Source: Bradyrhizobium liaoningense (GTDB lineage Bacteria > Pseudomonadota > Alphaproteobacteria > Rhizobiales > Xanthobacteraceae). From it: 64,000 bases of DNA. The notes beneath the pieces are model-generated. The model saw only the letters and a list, made by a program, of their open reading frames with translations, was not told the origin of the DNA and did no database searches. Shown one piece after another: positions 8,448 to 17,062 of the stretch. Position 1 is the stretch's first letter, and every line of letters starts with the position of its first letter. Position numbers and translations under genes: made by a program. Location of the stretch: positions 496,001 through 560,000 of the forward strand of contig NZ_JAFCJS010000006.1 in assembly GCF_018130825.1 (NCBI RefSeq), read 5' to 3'.

Positions 8448-8455
8448 TTATTCCC
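8448..8455 (-). promoter_or_regulatory. Possible ECF -35 element upstream of the phosphoesterase operon
   Basis: On the minus strand GGGAATAA lies about 60 bases upstream of the operon start, preceded by GTAACA. Some ECF groups use GGGAATA-like -35 elements, so this may be the autoregulated promoter of the sigma factor encoded downstream. I cannot place the -10 element with confidence. Confidence 0.3.
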
Positions 8456-8492
8456 TGTTACGATGACGATTTCGTGAGGGGGAGATCTGTCG

Positions 8493-8565
8493 CCTGGATG
8501 GAGCGAAGCGTAATCCGGGGTCAGTGTTGCGGCGGCGTCCCGGATTGCGCTTCGCTCCATCCGGG
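8493..8565. repeat. Dispersed palindrome, family A
   Basis: The arms CCTGGATGGAGCGAAGCG... (8493-8519) and its near-complement ending CTTCGCTCCATCCGGG (8539-8565) are 27 bases each and differ at few positions. They can fold into a long hairpin between the 3' end of the GMC oxidoreductase gene and the promoter of the phosphoesterase operon. This is a typical bradyrhizobial intergenic palindrome. Confidence 0.8.
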
Positions 8566-8577
8566 CTACGGGTTCGT

Positions 8578-10197
8578 CTACTTCGCATCCTCCAAAATCA
8601 TCGTCGCGCCTTTCTCCGCGATCATCGCGGTTGGCGTGTTGGTATTGCCCGAGGTGATGGTCGGCATGATCGAGGCATCGATGATGCGCAGACCGGTGAG
8701 TCCGTAGAAGCGCAGGCGTTCGTCGACCACGGCCATCGGATCGTTCGCCGTCCCCATCTTTGCCGTGCCGACGGGGTGGAAAATGGTGGTGCCGATGTCG
8801 CCGGCGGCTTTCGCGAGCGAAGCGTCGTCGTCGCCGACGGTGGGACCAGGCAGATATTCGCTCGGGCGATATTTTGCTAGCGCCTTCTGCTGCATCAGGC
8901 GACGCGTGGTGCGGATGGCGTCGGCGGCGACCTGGCGGTCGTCGTCGGTCGACAGGTAGTTGGGCGCGATGATCGGCTTCTCATCGGGCGTTGTCGCGCG
9001 CAGCCGCACGGTGCCGCGGGAGGTCGGCTGCAGATTGCAGGCGCTGACGGTGATGGCGGGGAAGCGGTGCAGGGGATCGCCGAACTTGTCGAGCGACAGC
9101 GGCTGCACGTGGAACTGGATGTTGGCGCGCGCGCGCGTCGCATCGGAGCGCGTGAAGATGCCGAGCTGCGACGGTGCCATGGTCAGCGGGCCGCGGCGGC
9201 GGAAGGCGTAGTCGAGCCCCATCAGGCCGCGGCGGAACAGATTGTAATAGGTCTCGTTCAGCGTGCGCACGCCCTCGACCTTGTAGATCGCGCGCTGCTG
9301 CAGATGGTCCTGGAGATTGCGCCCCACCCCGGGCTTGTCCATGACGATGTCGATGCCGAGCGGCGACAGCCAGTCGGCCGGGCCGATGCCGGAGCGATGC
9401 AGCACCTGCACCGATCCGATCGCGCCGGCCGAGAGCACCACCTCGCGTTTCGCACGCGCCTCGATGACCTCGCCGTTCTGGATGAAGCGCACGCCGACGG
9501 CGCGGCCCTGCTCGATGATGAGACGGTCGACCAGCACGTGCTTCTCGAGTCGCAAATTGGGACGGTTCAGCGCGGGCTTGAGGAAGCCGCGCGCCGAGGA
9601 CCAGCGCCGTCCGCGCTTCTGGTTGACATGGAAATAGCTGGTGCCTTCGTTGTCGCCGGTGTTGAAATCCGGGATGCGCTTGATGCCCATTTCTTCTGCG
9701 GCATCCCCGACGGCATCGAGAACGGCCCACGACAGCCGCGGTGCCTCGATGCGCCAGCCGCCGCCGACACCGTGATGCTCGCTCGCGCCCAGGAAGTGAT
9801 CCTCGATCCGCCTAAACAGCGGCAGCACATCGTCGTAGCCCCAGCCGGTCAGCCCAAGCTGACGCCAATGGTCGTAATCGGCGGCCTGGCCGCGCATCGA
9901 GATCATGGCGTTGATTGCCGAGCAGCCGCCGATCACCTTGCCGCGGGGATAGGCGAGCGACCGGCCGTTCAGGCCCGGCTCGGCCTCGGTCTTGAACATC
10001 CAGTCCGAGCGCGGATTGCCGATCGCGAACAGGTAGCCGACGGGAATGTGGAACCAGATCCAGTTGTCGTCGCCGCCCGCTTCGAGGATGAGCACCCGAT
10101 TGCGCGAATCTGCCGAGAGCCGGTTGGCGAGAATGCAGCCCGCCGTGCCCGCACCTACGACAATGTAGTCAAACTCACCTTCGAGCCGTCTCGGCAT
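8578..10197 (-). CDS. GMC family FAD-dependent oxidoreductase
   Basis: This 539-residue flavoenzyme is of the glucose-methanol-choline family. It has the dinucleotide-binding motif VVGAGTAG (residues 13-20), the second FAD contact LILEAGG, the GMC signature PRGKVIGGCSAINAM, and C-terminal active-site motifs HPVGTAKMG and SGNTNTPTAMIAEKGA. The pattern is that of choline or alcohol dehydrogenases, but the substrate cannot be told from sequence and no betaine genes lie nearby. It is monocistronic on the minus strand and divergent from the M20 amidohydrolase across about 175 bases. Confidence 0.85.
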   Translation of the reverse strand: MPRRLEGEFDYIVVGAGTAGCILANRLSADSRNRVLILEAGGDDNWIWFHIPVGYLFAIGNPRSDWMFKTEAEPGLNGRSLAYPRGKVIGGCSAINAMISMRGQAADYDHWRQLGLTGWGYDDVLPLFRRIEDHFLGASEHHGVGGGWRIEAPRLSWAVLDAVGDAAEEMGIKRIPDFNTGDNEGTSYFHVNQKRGRRWSSARGFLKPALNRPNLRLEKHVLVDRLIIEQGRAVGVRFIQNGEVIEARAKREVVLSAGAIGSVQVLHRSGIGPADWLSPLGIDIVMDKPGVGRNLQDHLQQRAIYKVEGVRTLNETYYNLFRRGLMGLDYAFRRRGPLTMAPSQLGIFTRSDATRARANIQFHVQPLSLDKFGDPLHRFPAITVSACNLQPTSRGTVRLRATTPDEKPIIAPNYLSTDDDRQVAADAIRTTRRLMQQKALAKYRPSEYLPGPTVGDDDASLAKAAGDIGTTIFHPVGTAKMGTANDPMAVVDERLRFYGLTGLRIIDASIMPTITSGNTNTPTAMIAEKGATMILEDAK

Positions 10198-10372
10198 TCT
10201 GCTTCCACCCGGATGGTCACTTGACGTTCCGCCCTAATAGGCAGACCCGCCGGACCGGGACAAGCCCGGCCATGCCTGTTCGTCAGAGCCAGGCCCCGAT
10301 ACCGGGGAGTTGGGTGGACTGACGCTTGCATGGTAGACAGTCCTGTATTCCCAACAAGGCTTGAGACCCTCC

Positions 10373-11545
10373 ATGCCCATCGTGAACCGTGTCGCCGACC
10401 TCCAACCCGATATTCAGGCCTGGCGCCGGGACATCCATGAGCACCCCGAGCTGCTGTATGATGTCCACCGCACCGCAGCATTCGTGGCGGACCGGCTGCG
10501 CGAGTTCGGCTGCGACGAGGTCGTGACCGGCATGGGCCAGACCGGCGTGGTCGGCGTGATCAAGGGCAGCAAGCCGGCCGGCGAGGGGCTCAAGGTGATC
10601 GGCCTGCGCGCCGACATGGACGCTCTGCCGGTCGAGGAGCAGACCAATCTGCCTTACGCCTCCAAGAACCCGGGCAAGATGCACGCCTGTGGTCATGACG
10701 GCCACACCGCGATGCTGCTCGGCGCCGCGCGCTACCTCGCCGAGACCCGCAACTTCGCCGGCGATGCGATCGTGATCTTCCAGCCGGCCGAGGAGGGCGG
10801 CGCCGGCGGTGCAGCCATGGTCAAGGACGGCCTGATGGAACGCTTCGGCATCGAGCAGGTCTACGGCATGCACAACGGCCCGGGCATCCCGGTCGGCTCG
10901 TTCGCGATCCGTCCCGGTCCGATCATGGCGGCGACCGACGAGGTCGACATCATGATCGAGGGCCTCGGCGGCCATGCCGCCCGTCCGCACAAATGCATCG
11001 ATTCCGTGCTGGTCGGTGCGCAGGTGATCACCGCGCTGCAGTCGATCGTCGCGCGCAGCGTCGATCCGCTGGAATCGGCGGTGATCTCGATCTGCGAATT
11101 CCACGCCGGCAACGCCCGCAACGTCATTCCGCAGACGGCGACGTTGAGGGGCACCATCCGCACGCTGTCGCCGGAGGTGCGTAAGCTCGTCGAGAAGCGC
11201 GTGCACGAGGTGGTGGCGGGCGTGGCGCAGATCACCGGCGCCAAGATCGACCTGCACTACAAGCGCAATTATCCCGTCGTGAACAACCACGCGGCCGAGA
11301 CCGAGGTGGCGCGGCGCATTGCCGGGCAGGTTGCGGGCGATGCCAACGTGCACGAGATGCCGCCGCTGATGGGCGGCGAGGATTTCGCCTACATGCTGGA
11401 AGCGCGCCCCGGCGCCTTCATCTTCTGCGGCAACGGTGACAGCGCCGGCCTGCATCACCCCGCCTACAATTTCAACGACGAGGCGATCGTGTTCGGCACG
11501 TCGTATTGGGTGAAGCTGGTCGAGGAATCGCTGGCGGCGTCTTAA
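10373..11545 (+). CDS. M20 family amidohydrolase (hippurate hydrolase/IAA-amino acid hydrolase type)
   Basis: This 390-residue metallopeptidase-like enzyme is of the M20D type. Metal-binding motifs are HACGHDGHTAMLLG, the EEGGAGG segment with the catalytic glutamate, and GGEDFAYML near the C-terminus. An insertion domain for dimerisation lies in the middle. Members remove an acyl or amino acid group from N-acylated amino acids such as hippurate or indole-acetyl conjugates. ATG 10373 is preferred to the TTG at 10361, which sits right on the only purine-rich stretch. Confidence 0.87.
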   Translation: MPIVNRVADLQPDIQAWRRDIHEHPELLYDVHRTAAFVADRLREFGCDEVVTGMGQTGVVGVIKGSKPAGEGLKVIGLRADMDALPVEEQTNLPYASKNPGKMHACGHDGHTAMLLGAARYLAETRNFAGDAIVIFQPAEEGGAGGAAMVKDGLMERFGIEQVYGMHNGPGIPVGSFAIRPGPIMAATDEVDIMIEGLGGHAARPHKCIDSVLVGAQVITALQSIVARSVDPLESAVISICEFHAGNARNVIPQTATLRGTIRTLSPEVRKLVEKRVHEVVAGVAQITGAKIDLHYKRNYPVVNNHAAETEVARRIAGQVAGDANVHEMPPLMGGEDFAYMLEARPGAFIFCGNGDSAGLHHPAYNFNDEAIVFGTSYWVKLVEESLAAS

Positions 11546-11556
11546 GGGTCTCTTGT

Positions 11557-11705
11557 TCACCTCGCCCCGCTTGCGGGGAGAGGTCGAATTCGATCGAAGA
11601 TCGAATTCGGGTGAGGGGGACTCTCCGCGAGTTTGTCTCTCACCGTGTCGCGGAAGCAGCCCCTCACCCCAACCCTCTCCCCGTAAGAACGGGGAGAGGG
11701 AGAGG
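11557..11705. repeat. Dispersed palindromic element, family B (copy 1)
   Basis: This is a compound repeat. A short hairpin of CCCCGC/GCGGGG type and a GATCGAATTC inverted repeat lie on the left. On the right, CCCTCTCCCCGT (11673-11684) and ACGGGGAGAGGG (11689-11700) form a strong stem around AAGA. The convergent position between the amidohydrolase and the phosphate permease suggests it also acts as a transcription stop. A shorter relative lies at 48104-48199. Confidence 0.8.
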
Positions 11706-11708
11706 AAC

Positions 11709-13337
11709 TCAGAAGATCCGCGAGAAGATCACGTAGAGCGTGGCCGACAGCATGATCGCGCAGGGCAGCGTCAGCACCCAGGCCATCAGCAGATTGCGGA
11801 TCGTCGACCATTGCAGGCCCGAACCGTTCGCCGCCATGGTGCCGGCGACGCCCGACGACAGCACGTGGGTGGTCGAGACCGGCAGGCCGAACACGTCGGC
11901 GGCGCCGATCGTGGCCGCGGCAACGAGCTCGGCCGAGGCACCCTGCGCGTAGGTGAGATGGCTCTTGCCGATTTTCTCACCGACCGTGATGACGATGCGC
12001 TTCCAGCCGATCATGGTGCCGAGGCCGAGCGCGATGGCGACCGCGATCTTCACCCAGTTCGGGATGAACTTGGTGGCGGCATCGAGCGAGCCCTTGTAGG
12101 CGTTGAGGGTCGCGATCTCCTCCTTGTTGAGATCGTTCTCCTTGTCCTTCATCAGGAAGCGGATCGCTTCCGAGGTCAGGTACATGTCGTTACGGGTGTT
12201 GCCGACGGCTTCCGCCGGCACCTTGTTCAGCGTGCCGTATTTGGCAACCTGGTCGCCGACATCCCTCACCAGCACGGCGAGCGAGGGATAGGTGCCCTCG
12301 TTGATGTGGTGCAGCGTGATGTACTGCGTCACCGCCGGACGGGGATCGCCGATGATGCTGTGGCCGGCGCCCTTCGCCGAGATCACCCTCGCGGCGGCTT
12401 CCGAGGTCTTCTGGAACTGGGCGACCTGGGATTCCGGCAGCGCGCGGTTGAGCGCGTAGGCGGTCGGCACGGTGCCGATCAGGATCAGCATGATCAGGCC
12501 CATGCCCTTCTGACCGTCATTGGAGCCGTGCGCGAAGCTGACGCCGGTGCAGGTGGCGATCAGCAGGCCGCGGATCCAGAGCGGCGGCGCCTTGTTGCCT
12601 TCGGGCGCAGCATAGAGCGCCGGGTTGCGCACGATGAACTTGAGCACGAGCAGCAGCACGGCGGCGCAGATGAAGCCGAACAACGGCGACAGCAGCAGCG
12701 CGTAGCCGATCTCGGTGGCCTTGCTCCAGTCCACGCCCGAGGTGCCGTCGCGGCCGCGCATAACGGCGTTGGCGATGCCGACGCCGATGATCGAGCCGAT
12801 CAGCGTGTGCGAGGAGGAGGCGGGCAGGCCGAAGAACCAGGTGCCGAGATTCCACAGGATCGCGGCGATCAGCAGCGCGAACACCATGGCGAAGCCGGCG
12901 CTGGAGCCGACCTGGAGGATCAACTCGACCGGCAGCAGCGAGACGATGCCGAAGGCGACCGCGCCCGAGGAGAGTAGCACGCCGAGGAAGTTGAAGAAGC
13001 CCGACCACATCACGGCGACTTCAGCCGGCAGCGAATGGGTGTAGATCACCGTCGCCACCGCATTGGCGGTGTCGTGGAAGCCGTTGACGAACTCGAAGCC
13101 GAGCGCGATCAGCAGCGCGACGAACAACAGGATGTAGGGCAGGAAGGTCGTGACCCGCGTGCCGGTGGCGTTGACATCGACATAGATGCTGTAGGCGACG
13201 AACAGCAGGCCCGCGGCGAGGATGCCGAAGAACAGGATCATCGTCAGCGGGTTGAAGCCCTTGTCGAGATTGGGCCGTGAGGCCGGCTGGATCGGCGCGG
13301 GATCGGCTACCGCGCGGTCGAATGCTACATCGGTCAT
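11709..13337 (-). CDS. pit: PiT family inorganic phosphate permease
   Basis: This 542-residue inner-membrane protein has the two PiT repeats: GFEFVNGFHDTANAVATVIYT near the N-terminus and GASAELVAAATIGAADVFGLPVSTTHVLSS near the C-terminus. Each is followed by membrane helices. A long hydrophilic loop of about 140 residues separates the halves. PiT proteins take up neutral metal-phosphate complexes using the proton gradient. The start at 13337 has AAGGGG about 10 bases upstream; the longer frame from 13403 adds 22 unlikely residues. It stands alone on the minus strand. Confidence 0.88.
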   Translation of the reverse strand: MTDVAFDRAVADPAPIQPASRPNLDKGFNPLTMILFFGILAAGLLFVAYSIYVDVNATGTRVTTFLPYILLFVALLIALGFEFVNGFHDTANAVATVIYTHSLPAEVAVMWSGFFNFLGVLLSSGAVAFGIVSLLPVELILQVGSSAGFAMVFALLIAAILWNLGTWFFGLPASSSHTLIGSIIGVGIANAVMRGRDGTSGVDWSKATEIGYALLLSPLFGFICAAVLLLVLKFIVRNPALYAAPEGNKAPPLWIRGLLIATCTGVSFAHGSNDGQKGMGLIMLILIGTVPTAYALNRALPESQVAQFQKTSEAAARVISAKGAGHSIIGDPRPAVTQYITLHHINEGTYPSLAVLVRDVGDQVAKYGTLNKVPAEAVGNTRNDMYLTSEAIRFLMKDKENDLNKEEIATLNAYKGSLDAATKFIPNWVKIAVAIALGLGTMIGWKRIVITVGEKIGKSHLTYAQGASAELVAAATIGAADVFGLPVSTTHVLSSGVAGTMAANGSGLQWSTIRNLLMAWVLTLPCAIMLSATLYVIFSRIF

Positions 13338-13435
13338 GTCAGGACGCCCCTTAACTTTCAGGTAAGGGTATTGTCCGCGATGGATTTGAAGGCTGGATGA
13401 CAAGCGGCGGTTGAAAAGCGCTTTCCTGCCAGTAT

Positions 13436-14878
13436 TTAGGCCGCGCGCGCGGATTTCCTCTGCAGGCCGGCGGCGATCTTCAGGTCTTCGACAAAGCGCT
13501 GATATTCCAGCACCTTGGCCTCGGGATCGGGCAGCCGCAGCAGATAGGACGGGTGCACCGTCACCAGCGCCTTGCGGCCGTCGGGAAGATCGATCAACCG
13601 GCCGCGGTTCTTTCCGATCGGAGTGTTCTTGCCGAACACGCTCTGCGCGGCGGTAGCGCCCATCGCCACGATGAGGTCGGGCTGGATCGCCGAAACCTCC
13701 CGCTCATACCGTTGCCGGCACGCCCGGATCTCGGGCGTGTTCGGCTTCTGGTGCAGGCGGATCTTTCCTCGCGGCACGAATTTGAAGTGCTTCACCGCGT
13801 TGGTGACATAGACCTTCTTGCGGTCGACGCCGGCCTCCTCCAGCGCACGATCGAGCATCTGCCCGGCCGGGCCGACGAAGGGATGGCCGGCGAGGTCTTC
13901 CTTGTCGCCGGGTTGCTCGCCGACCAGCATGATGTTGGCGTTCTTCGGGCCCTCGCCGAACACGGTCTGTGTCGCGTCCTTGTAGAGATGGCAGGCGCGG
14001 CAATGGGCGGCTTCCTCGCGGAGCGCTTCGAGATCGTCGGCAGCAAGCTTGCGTGTCATCGGAGCCTCCGGCCGCTTCTGAGGCTTGTGCGGATCGGTTG
14101 CGGCATTGGCGATCATGGCGCCGGTCATGCGCTCGGCGTCCTCGATCAGGGGCTTAATGATCGAAGCCTCCGGCAGGTTCCTCCAGTATTTCTTCGGCAT
14201 CTCCGCCTGCATCGCCTTCACCTTGAGCCGCGCCGGATTGAAGATGCTGGCGTAGTAGCGCCGCCAGGTTTCCTCCAGCCGGTCTTCGCCCGGTGCTTCG
14301 CTCTTGCTGACGCCTGATGTGAACGAGAGCGCATGGCCGTCCCAATGCGCGCAGAGATCGGGGGTGAGGATCGACCACGGCATGTCGGCAAAACGTTTGG
14401 CGAAGAATGGCGCGGCGAGCTCGACGATGTGATGTTCCGGCTCGAACCAGGCGACGTAATGCGCCTGGCGTTCCCTGCCGATCTCGCGGAAGCGCACGAA
14501 GGCGTGCATCTTGTGCTCGTCGCGATGGACGGCTCTGGCCATCGCCGTGACCTGCGCGACGTCAGGGTCGGTCGCGACCTCGATGAGATCGTGATTGTCC
14601 TTCAGCCGAAACAGCAGGCGATAGAGGATCGCAAAGCGCTCGCGATCGCGATGCAGGATCGCAGCCTTGGCGAGCTCGACGAATTTGCCTGATACGTTGA
14701 AGGTGCCGTCGTTCACCTCGAGGATCGGAGACGGCGAGGGCGGCGCGAACAACTCCGCTTCGCCGCCTTGCACGGTCCAGGTGACATCGCTGGGCTGCAC
14801 GTGGTGCAGCACGAGGCTACGCGCGGCTTTGCGCCAGCCGTCGAAATCGGTTTCGGTGTCGAGGGTGATATACTGCAT
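13436..14878 (-). CDS. DUF4130-UdgX fusion, uracil-DNA glycosylase superfamily repair protein
   Basis: This 480-residue two-domain protein has a DUF4130 domain at residues 1 to about 250, the partner domain seen next to radical SAM repair proteins (TIGR03915-like). Residues 290-480 form a UdgX-type uracil-DNA glycosylase domain. UdgX signs are the iron-sulphur C-x2-C (CRACHLY), GEQPGDKEDLAGHPFVGPAG, and the extended loop KIRLH with H376 at the position of the histidine that in mycobacterial UdgX forms a covalent bond with the abasic site. The common loop is KRRIH, so two positions differ. The HPSYLLRL motif follows. Its start overlaps the stop of the radical SAM gene by one base. Likely role: capture or repair of uracil-containing DNA. 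Confidence 0.85.
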   Translation of the reverse strand: MQYITLDTETDFDGWRKAARSLVLHHVQPSDVTWTVQGGEAELFAPPSPSPILEVNDGTFNVSGKFVELAKAAILHRDRERFAILYRLLFRLKDNHDLIEVATDPDVAQVTAMARAVHRDEHKMHAFVRFREIGRERQAHYVAWFEPEHHIVELAAPFFAKRFADMPWSILTPDLCAHWDGHALSFTSGVSKSEAPGEDRLEETWRRYYASIFNPARLKVKAMQAEMPKKYWRNLPEASIIKPLIEDAERMTGAMIANAATDPHKPQKRPEAPMTRKLAADDLEALREEAAHCRACHLYKDATQTVFGEGPKNANIMLVGEQPGDKEDLAGHPFVGPAGQMLDRALEEAGVDRKKVYVTNAVKHFKFVPRGKIRLHQKPNTPEIRACRQRYEREVSAIQPDLIVAMGATAAQSVFGKNTPIGKNRGRLIDLPDGRKALVTVHPSYLLRLPDPEAKVLEYQRFVEDLKIAAGLQRKSARAA

Positions 14879-16113
14879 CAGAAGCCAAATCCCAGTTGCG
14901 TTGCTTTCGGCTTGAACCGCTCGATCAGCCCGGCGGCGTCGAGGCGATGCGGTGAGGGGCGGTGATCGCTGAGGACGATGAAGGGCAGGGCCTTGTGCTT
15001 GGGCACGTGCAGCCGCGCGAGATCGGCGAGGCGGATCGTGGTGGTGCGCCGTGTCGCGATGATGCGCTCGACCGCCTTGGTGCCGAAGCCCGGCACGCGC
15101 AGCAGTTCCTCGCGGCTGGCGCGGTTGACGTCGAGCGGGAAGCGGTCGCGATGACGCAGCGCCCAGGCGAGCTTCGGATCGATGTCGAGCGGCAGCATCG
15201 CGCTGTCGTCGACGATCTCCGCAACGTCGAAGCCGTAGAACCGCATCAGCCAGTCGGCCTGGTAGAGCCGGTGCTCGCGCAGCAGCGGTGGCTGTACCAG
15301 AGGCAAAGCGCGGCTCGCGTCGGGAATCGGGCTGAACGCGGAGTAATAGACGCGCCTCAATTTGTATGAGCCGTAGAGATTGGCGCTTGTGTGGAGAATG
15401 GTGTGATCGGAGGCGCTATCGGCGCCGACAATCATCTGCGTGCTCTGGCCGGCCGGCGCGAAGCGCTGCGGTTTTGCCTTCGTCTTTGCACTGCGGCTGT
15501 CCTCGGCTTCGTCGAGCTTCAGCCGCAGCCGGCCCATGGTGCGGCGGATCGCGCGGACGTTCTTCTCGGGCGCGAATTGCTGCAGGCTCGTCTCCTGCGG
15601 CATCTCGATGTTGATTGAGAGACGATCGGCATATTTGCCGGCTTCCGCGATCAGGGCGTCGTCGGCCTCCGGAATGGTCTTCAGATGGATATAGCCGCGG
15701 AAGTGATGCTCCTCGCGCAGCTTGCGCGCAACGCTCACCACCTGCTCCATGGTGTAATCAGGGCTGCGGATGATGCCGGAGGAGAGGAACAGGCCCTCGA
15801 TGTAATTGCGCCGGTAGAAGTCGAGCGTCAGCTTGACCACCTCCTCGATGGTGAAGCGGGCGCGCGGCACGTTGGAGGAGGCGCGGTTGACGCAATAGAG
15901 GCAATCGTAATTGCAGGCGTTGGTCAGCAGCACCTTGAGCAGCGAGATGCAGCGTCCGTCCGGCGCGTAGGAATGGCAGATGCCCATGCCGGGCGCGGTC
16001 GAGCCCATGCCCTTGCCGTCGCTGGAATCCCGCTTCTCGGTGCCGCTGGAGGCGCAGGACGCATCGTATTTGGCGGCATCCGCCAGAATCTCCAGCTTGC
16101 GTTGTACGTCCAT
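14878..16113 (-). CDS. Putative DNA modification/repair radical SAM protein
   Basis: This 411-residue protein has a radical SAM cluster motif C67-x3-C71-x2-C74 (TNACNYDCLYC), a partial TIM barrel, and a C-terminal helix-hairpin-helix segment (LLRVPGFGTKAVERII) that suggests DNA binding. Extra cysteines C20, C46 and C55 lie upstream of the cluster. It matches the family described as the radical SAM partner of UDG-like proteins (TIGR03916-like). The reaction is unknown. It is the first gene of a two-gene operon with the DUF4130-UdgX fusion and starts 80 bases from a LexA box shared with imuA, so damage induction is likely (inference). Confidence 0.85.
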   Translation of the reverse strand: MDVQRKLEILADAAKYDASCASSGTEKRDSSDGKGMGSTAPGMGICHSYAPDGRCISLLKVLLTNACNYDCLYCVNRASSNVPRARFTIEEVVKLTLDFYRRNYIEGLFLSSGIIRSPDYTMEQVVSVARKLREEHHFRGYIHLKTIPEADDALIAEAGKYADRLSINIEMPQETSLQQFAPEKNVRAIRRTMGRLRLKLDEAEDSRSAKTKAKPQRFAPAGQSTQMIVGADSASDHTILHTSANLYGSYKLRRVYYSAFSPIPDASRALPLVQPPLLREHRLYQADWLMRFYGFDVAEIVDDSAMLPLDIDPKLAWALRHRDRFPLDVNRASREELLRVPGFGTKAVERIIATRRTTTIRLADLARLHVPKHKALPFIVLSDHRPSPHRLDAAGLIERFKPKATQLGFGF

Positions 16114-16161
16114 CCTGGAATCCCTTGATTCAACTCATGAATTCTTGGCCTGCCAATTCGA

Positions 16162-16190
16162 TTGACTCTCCGGCCGCCGTTAGCTTTATA
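16162..16190 (+). promoter_or_regulatory. Sigma-70-type promoter of imuA-imuB-dnaE2
   Basis: TTGACT (16162-16167) and TTTATA (16185-16190) are separated by 17 bases. This places the transcription start near 16197, inside the LexA box at 16194-16208. Leftward on the other strand, TAATAT (16193-16188) is a possible -10 for the radical SAM gene. Confidence 0.6.
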
Positions 16191-16193
16191 TTA

Positions 16194-16208
16194 GAACATA
16201 TCATGAAC
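16194..16208. promoter_or_regulatory. LexA box (GAAC-N7-GAAC) between divergent repair operons
   Basis: GAAC (16194-16197), seven bases, then GAAC (16205-16208) is the reverse complement of the alphaproteobacterial LexA site GTTC-N7-GTTC. It overlaps the predicted start of transcription for imuA and lies just upstream of a leftward TAATAT. One LexA dimer could therefore block both operons. No second box was seen between the two genes. Confidence 0.85.
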
Positions 16209-16273
16209 AAATGAGCCAGCCGCTGGTTCTTCTTTTGAAGACCACGGCACCAATTCCTGAAGGAGCGGCGAGC

Positions 16274-17062
16274 ATGAGCGGCGCACGGACAAGCGCGCTT
16301 GCGACCTTGCGCGGCCAGATCGAGCGCATCGAGACGGCGGAGGTCGTGCATCAGCACGAGCGTGTCGCGCTCGGTCACGGTGAGATCGATAACGCGTTGA
16401 AGGGCGGGCTCGCGCGCGCGGCGGTCCACGAGGTGTTTTGCGAAGGGCGCCAGGGCGTGGCTGCGACGGGCTTCGTCATGGGCCTTGCCGGACGCGTGAG
16501 CGCGCGCCGGCCGCTGCTGTGGGTGCGGCAGGATTTTTCGGAGTTAGAGGCCGGCGCGCTGTCGATGAGCGGGCTCGCCGAGCTCGGCCTCGATCCGCGC
16601 CGCGTGGTGATGGTGCGCGCGGCCGATGTCGAGAGCGCGCTGCGCACTTCGGCCGATGCGCTCGCCTGCGATGCGCTGGGTGCGGTCGTGCTCGAGCTCT
16701 GGGGCGATATCAGGCAGTTCGATCTCGTGGCGAGCCGCAAGCTGACGCTGGCCGCGCAAGGCTCGGGCGTCACCGCTCTGATGCTGCGCATGGCCGCACA
16801 GCCGCTGCCTTCGACTGCGGAGACACGATGGATGCTGCGCGCGGCGCATTCGCCGCCGGGCCCGATGTGGAGTGCCTGGGGCGCGCCGCGCTTCGATGCC
16901 GAGCTTTTGCGCAATCGTCATGGCCCCTGCGGCCGGTGGATCATGGAATGGAATTGTGATGAGTGCCAGTTCAGCGAACCCTCGACGTATTCTCAGCCTG
17001 TGGCTGCCGCGCCTGCCCATCGACCGGATCCAGCGGTTCCTTGGCAGCGCCGGGCTGGGTAA
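16274..17062 (+). CDS. imuA: ImuA, RecA-like mutasome protein
   Basis: This 262-residue RecA/SulA-like protein is encoded first in the damage-inducible mutagenesis cassette. It has HEVFCEGRQGVAATGFVMGLAGR where RecA has its nucleotide loop, and VRQDFSELEAGALSMSGLAELG in the core. ATG 16274 is chosen because AAGGAG lies 10 bases upstream; the ATG at 16211 would add 21 unlikely residues and sits at the LexA box. Its end overlaps the start of imuB by about 104 bases. In Caulobacter ImuA is needed with ImuB and DnaE2 for error-prone lesion bypass. Confidence 0.88.
   Translation: MSGARTSALATLRGQIERIETAEVVHQHERVALGHGEIDNALKGGLARAAVHEVFCEGRQGVAATGFVMGLAGRVSARRPLLWVRQDFSELEAGALSMSGLAELGLDPRRVVMVRAADVESALRTSADALACDALGAVVLELWGDIRQFDLVASRKLTLAAQGSGVTALMLRMAAQPLPSTAETRWMLRAAHSPPGPMWSAWGAPRFDAELLRNRHGPCGRWIMEWNCDECQFSEPSTYSQPVAAAPAHRPDPAVPWQRRAG

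Noticed and set aside
16211..16273. Upstream ATG extension of imuA
   Set aside because: It would place the start 3 bases after the LexA box and lacks a ribosome site, while ATG 16274 has AAGGAG.
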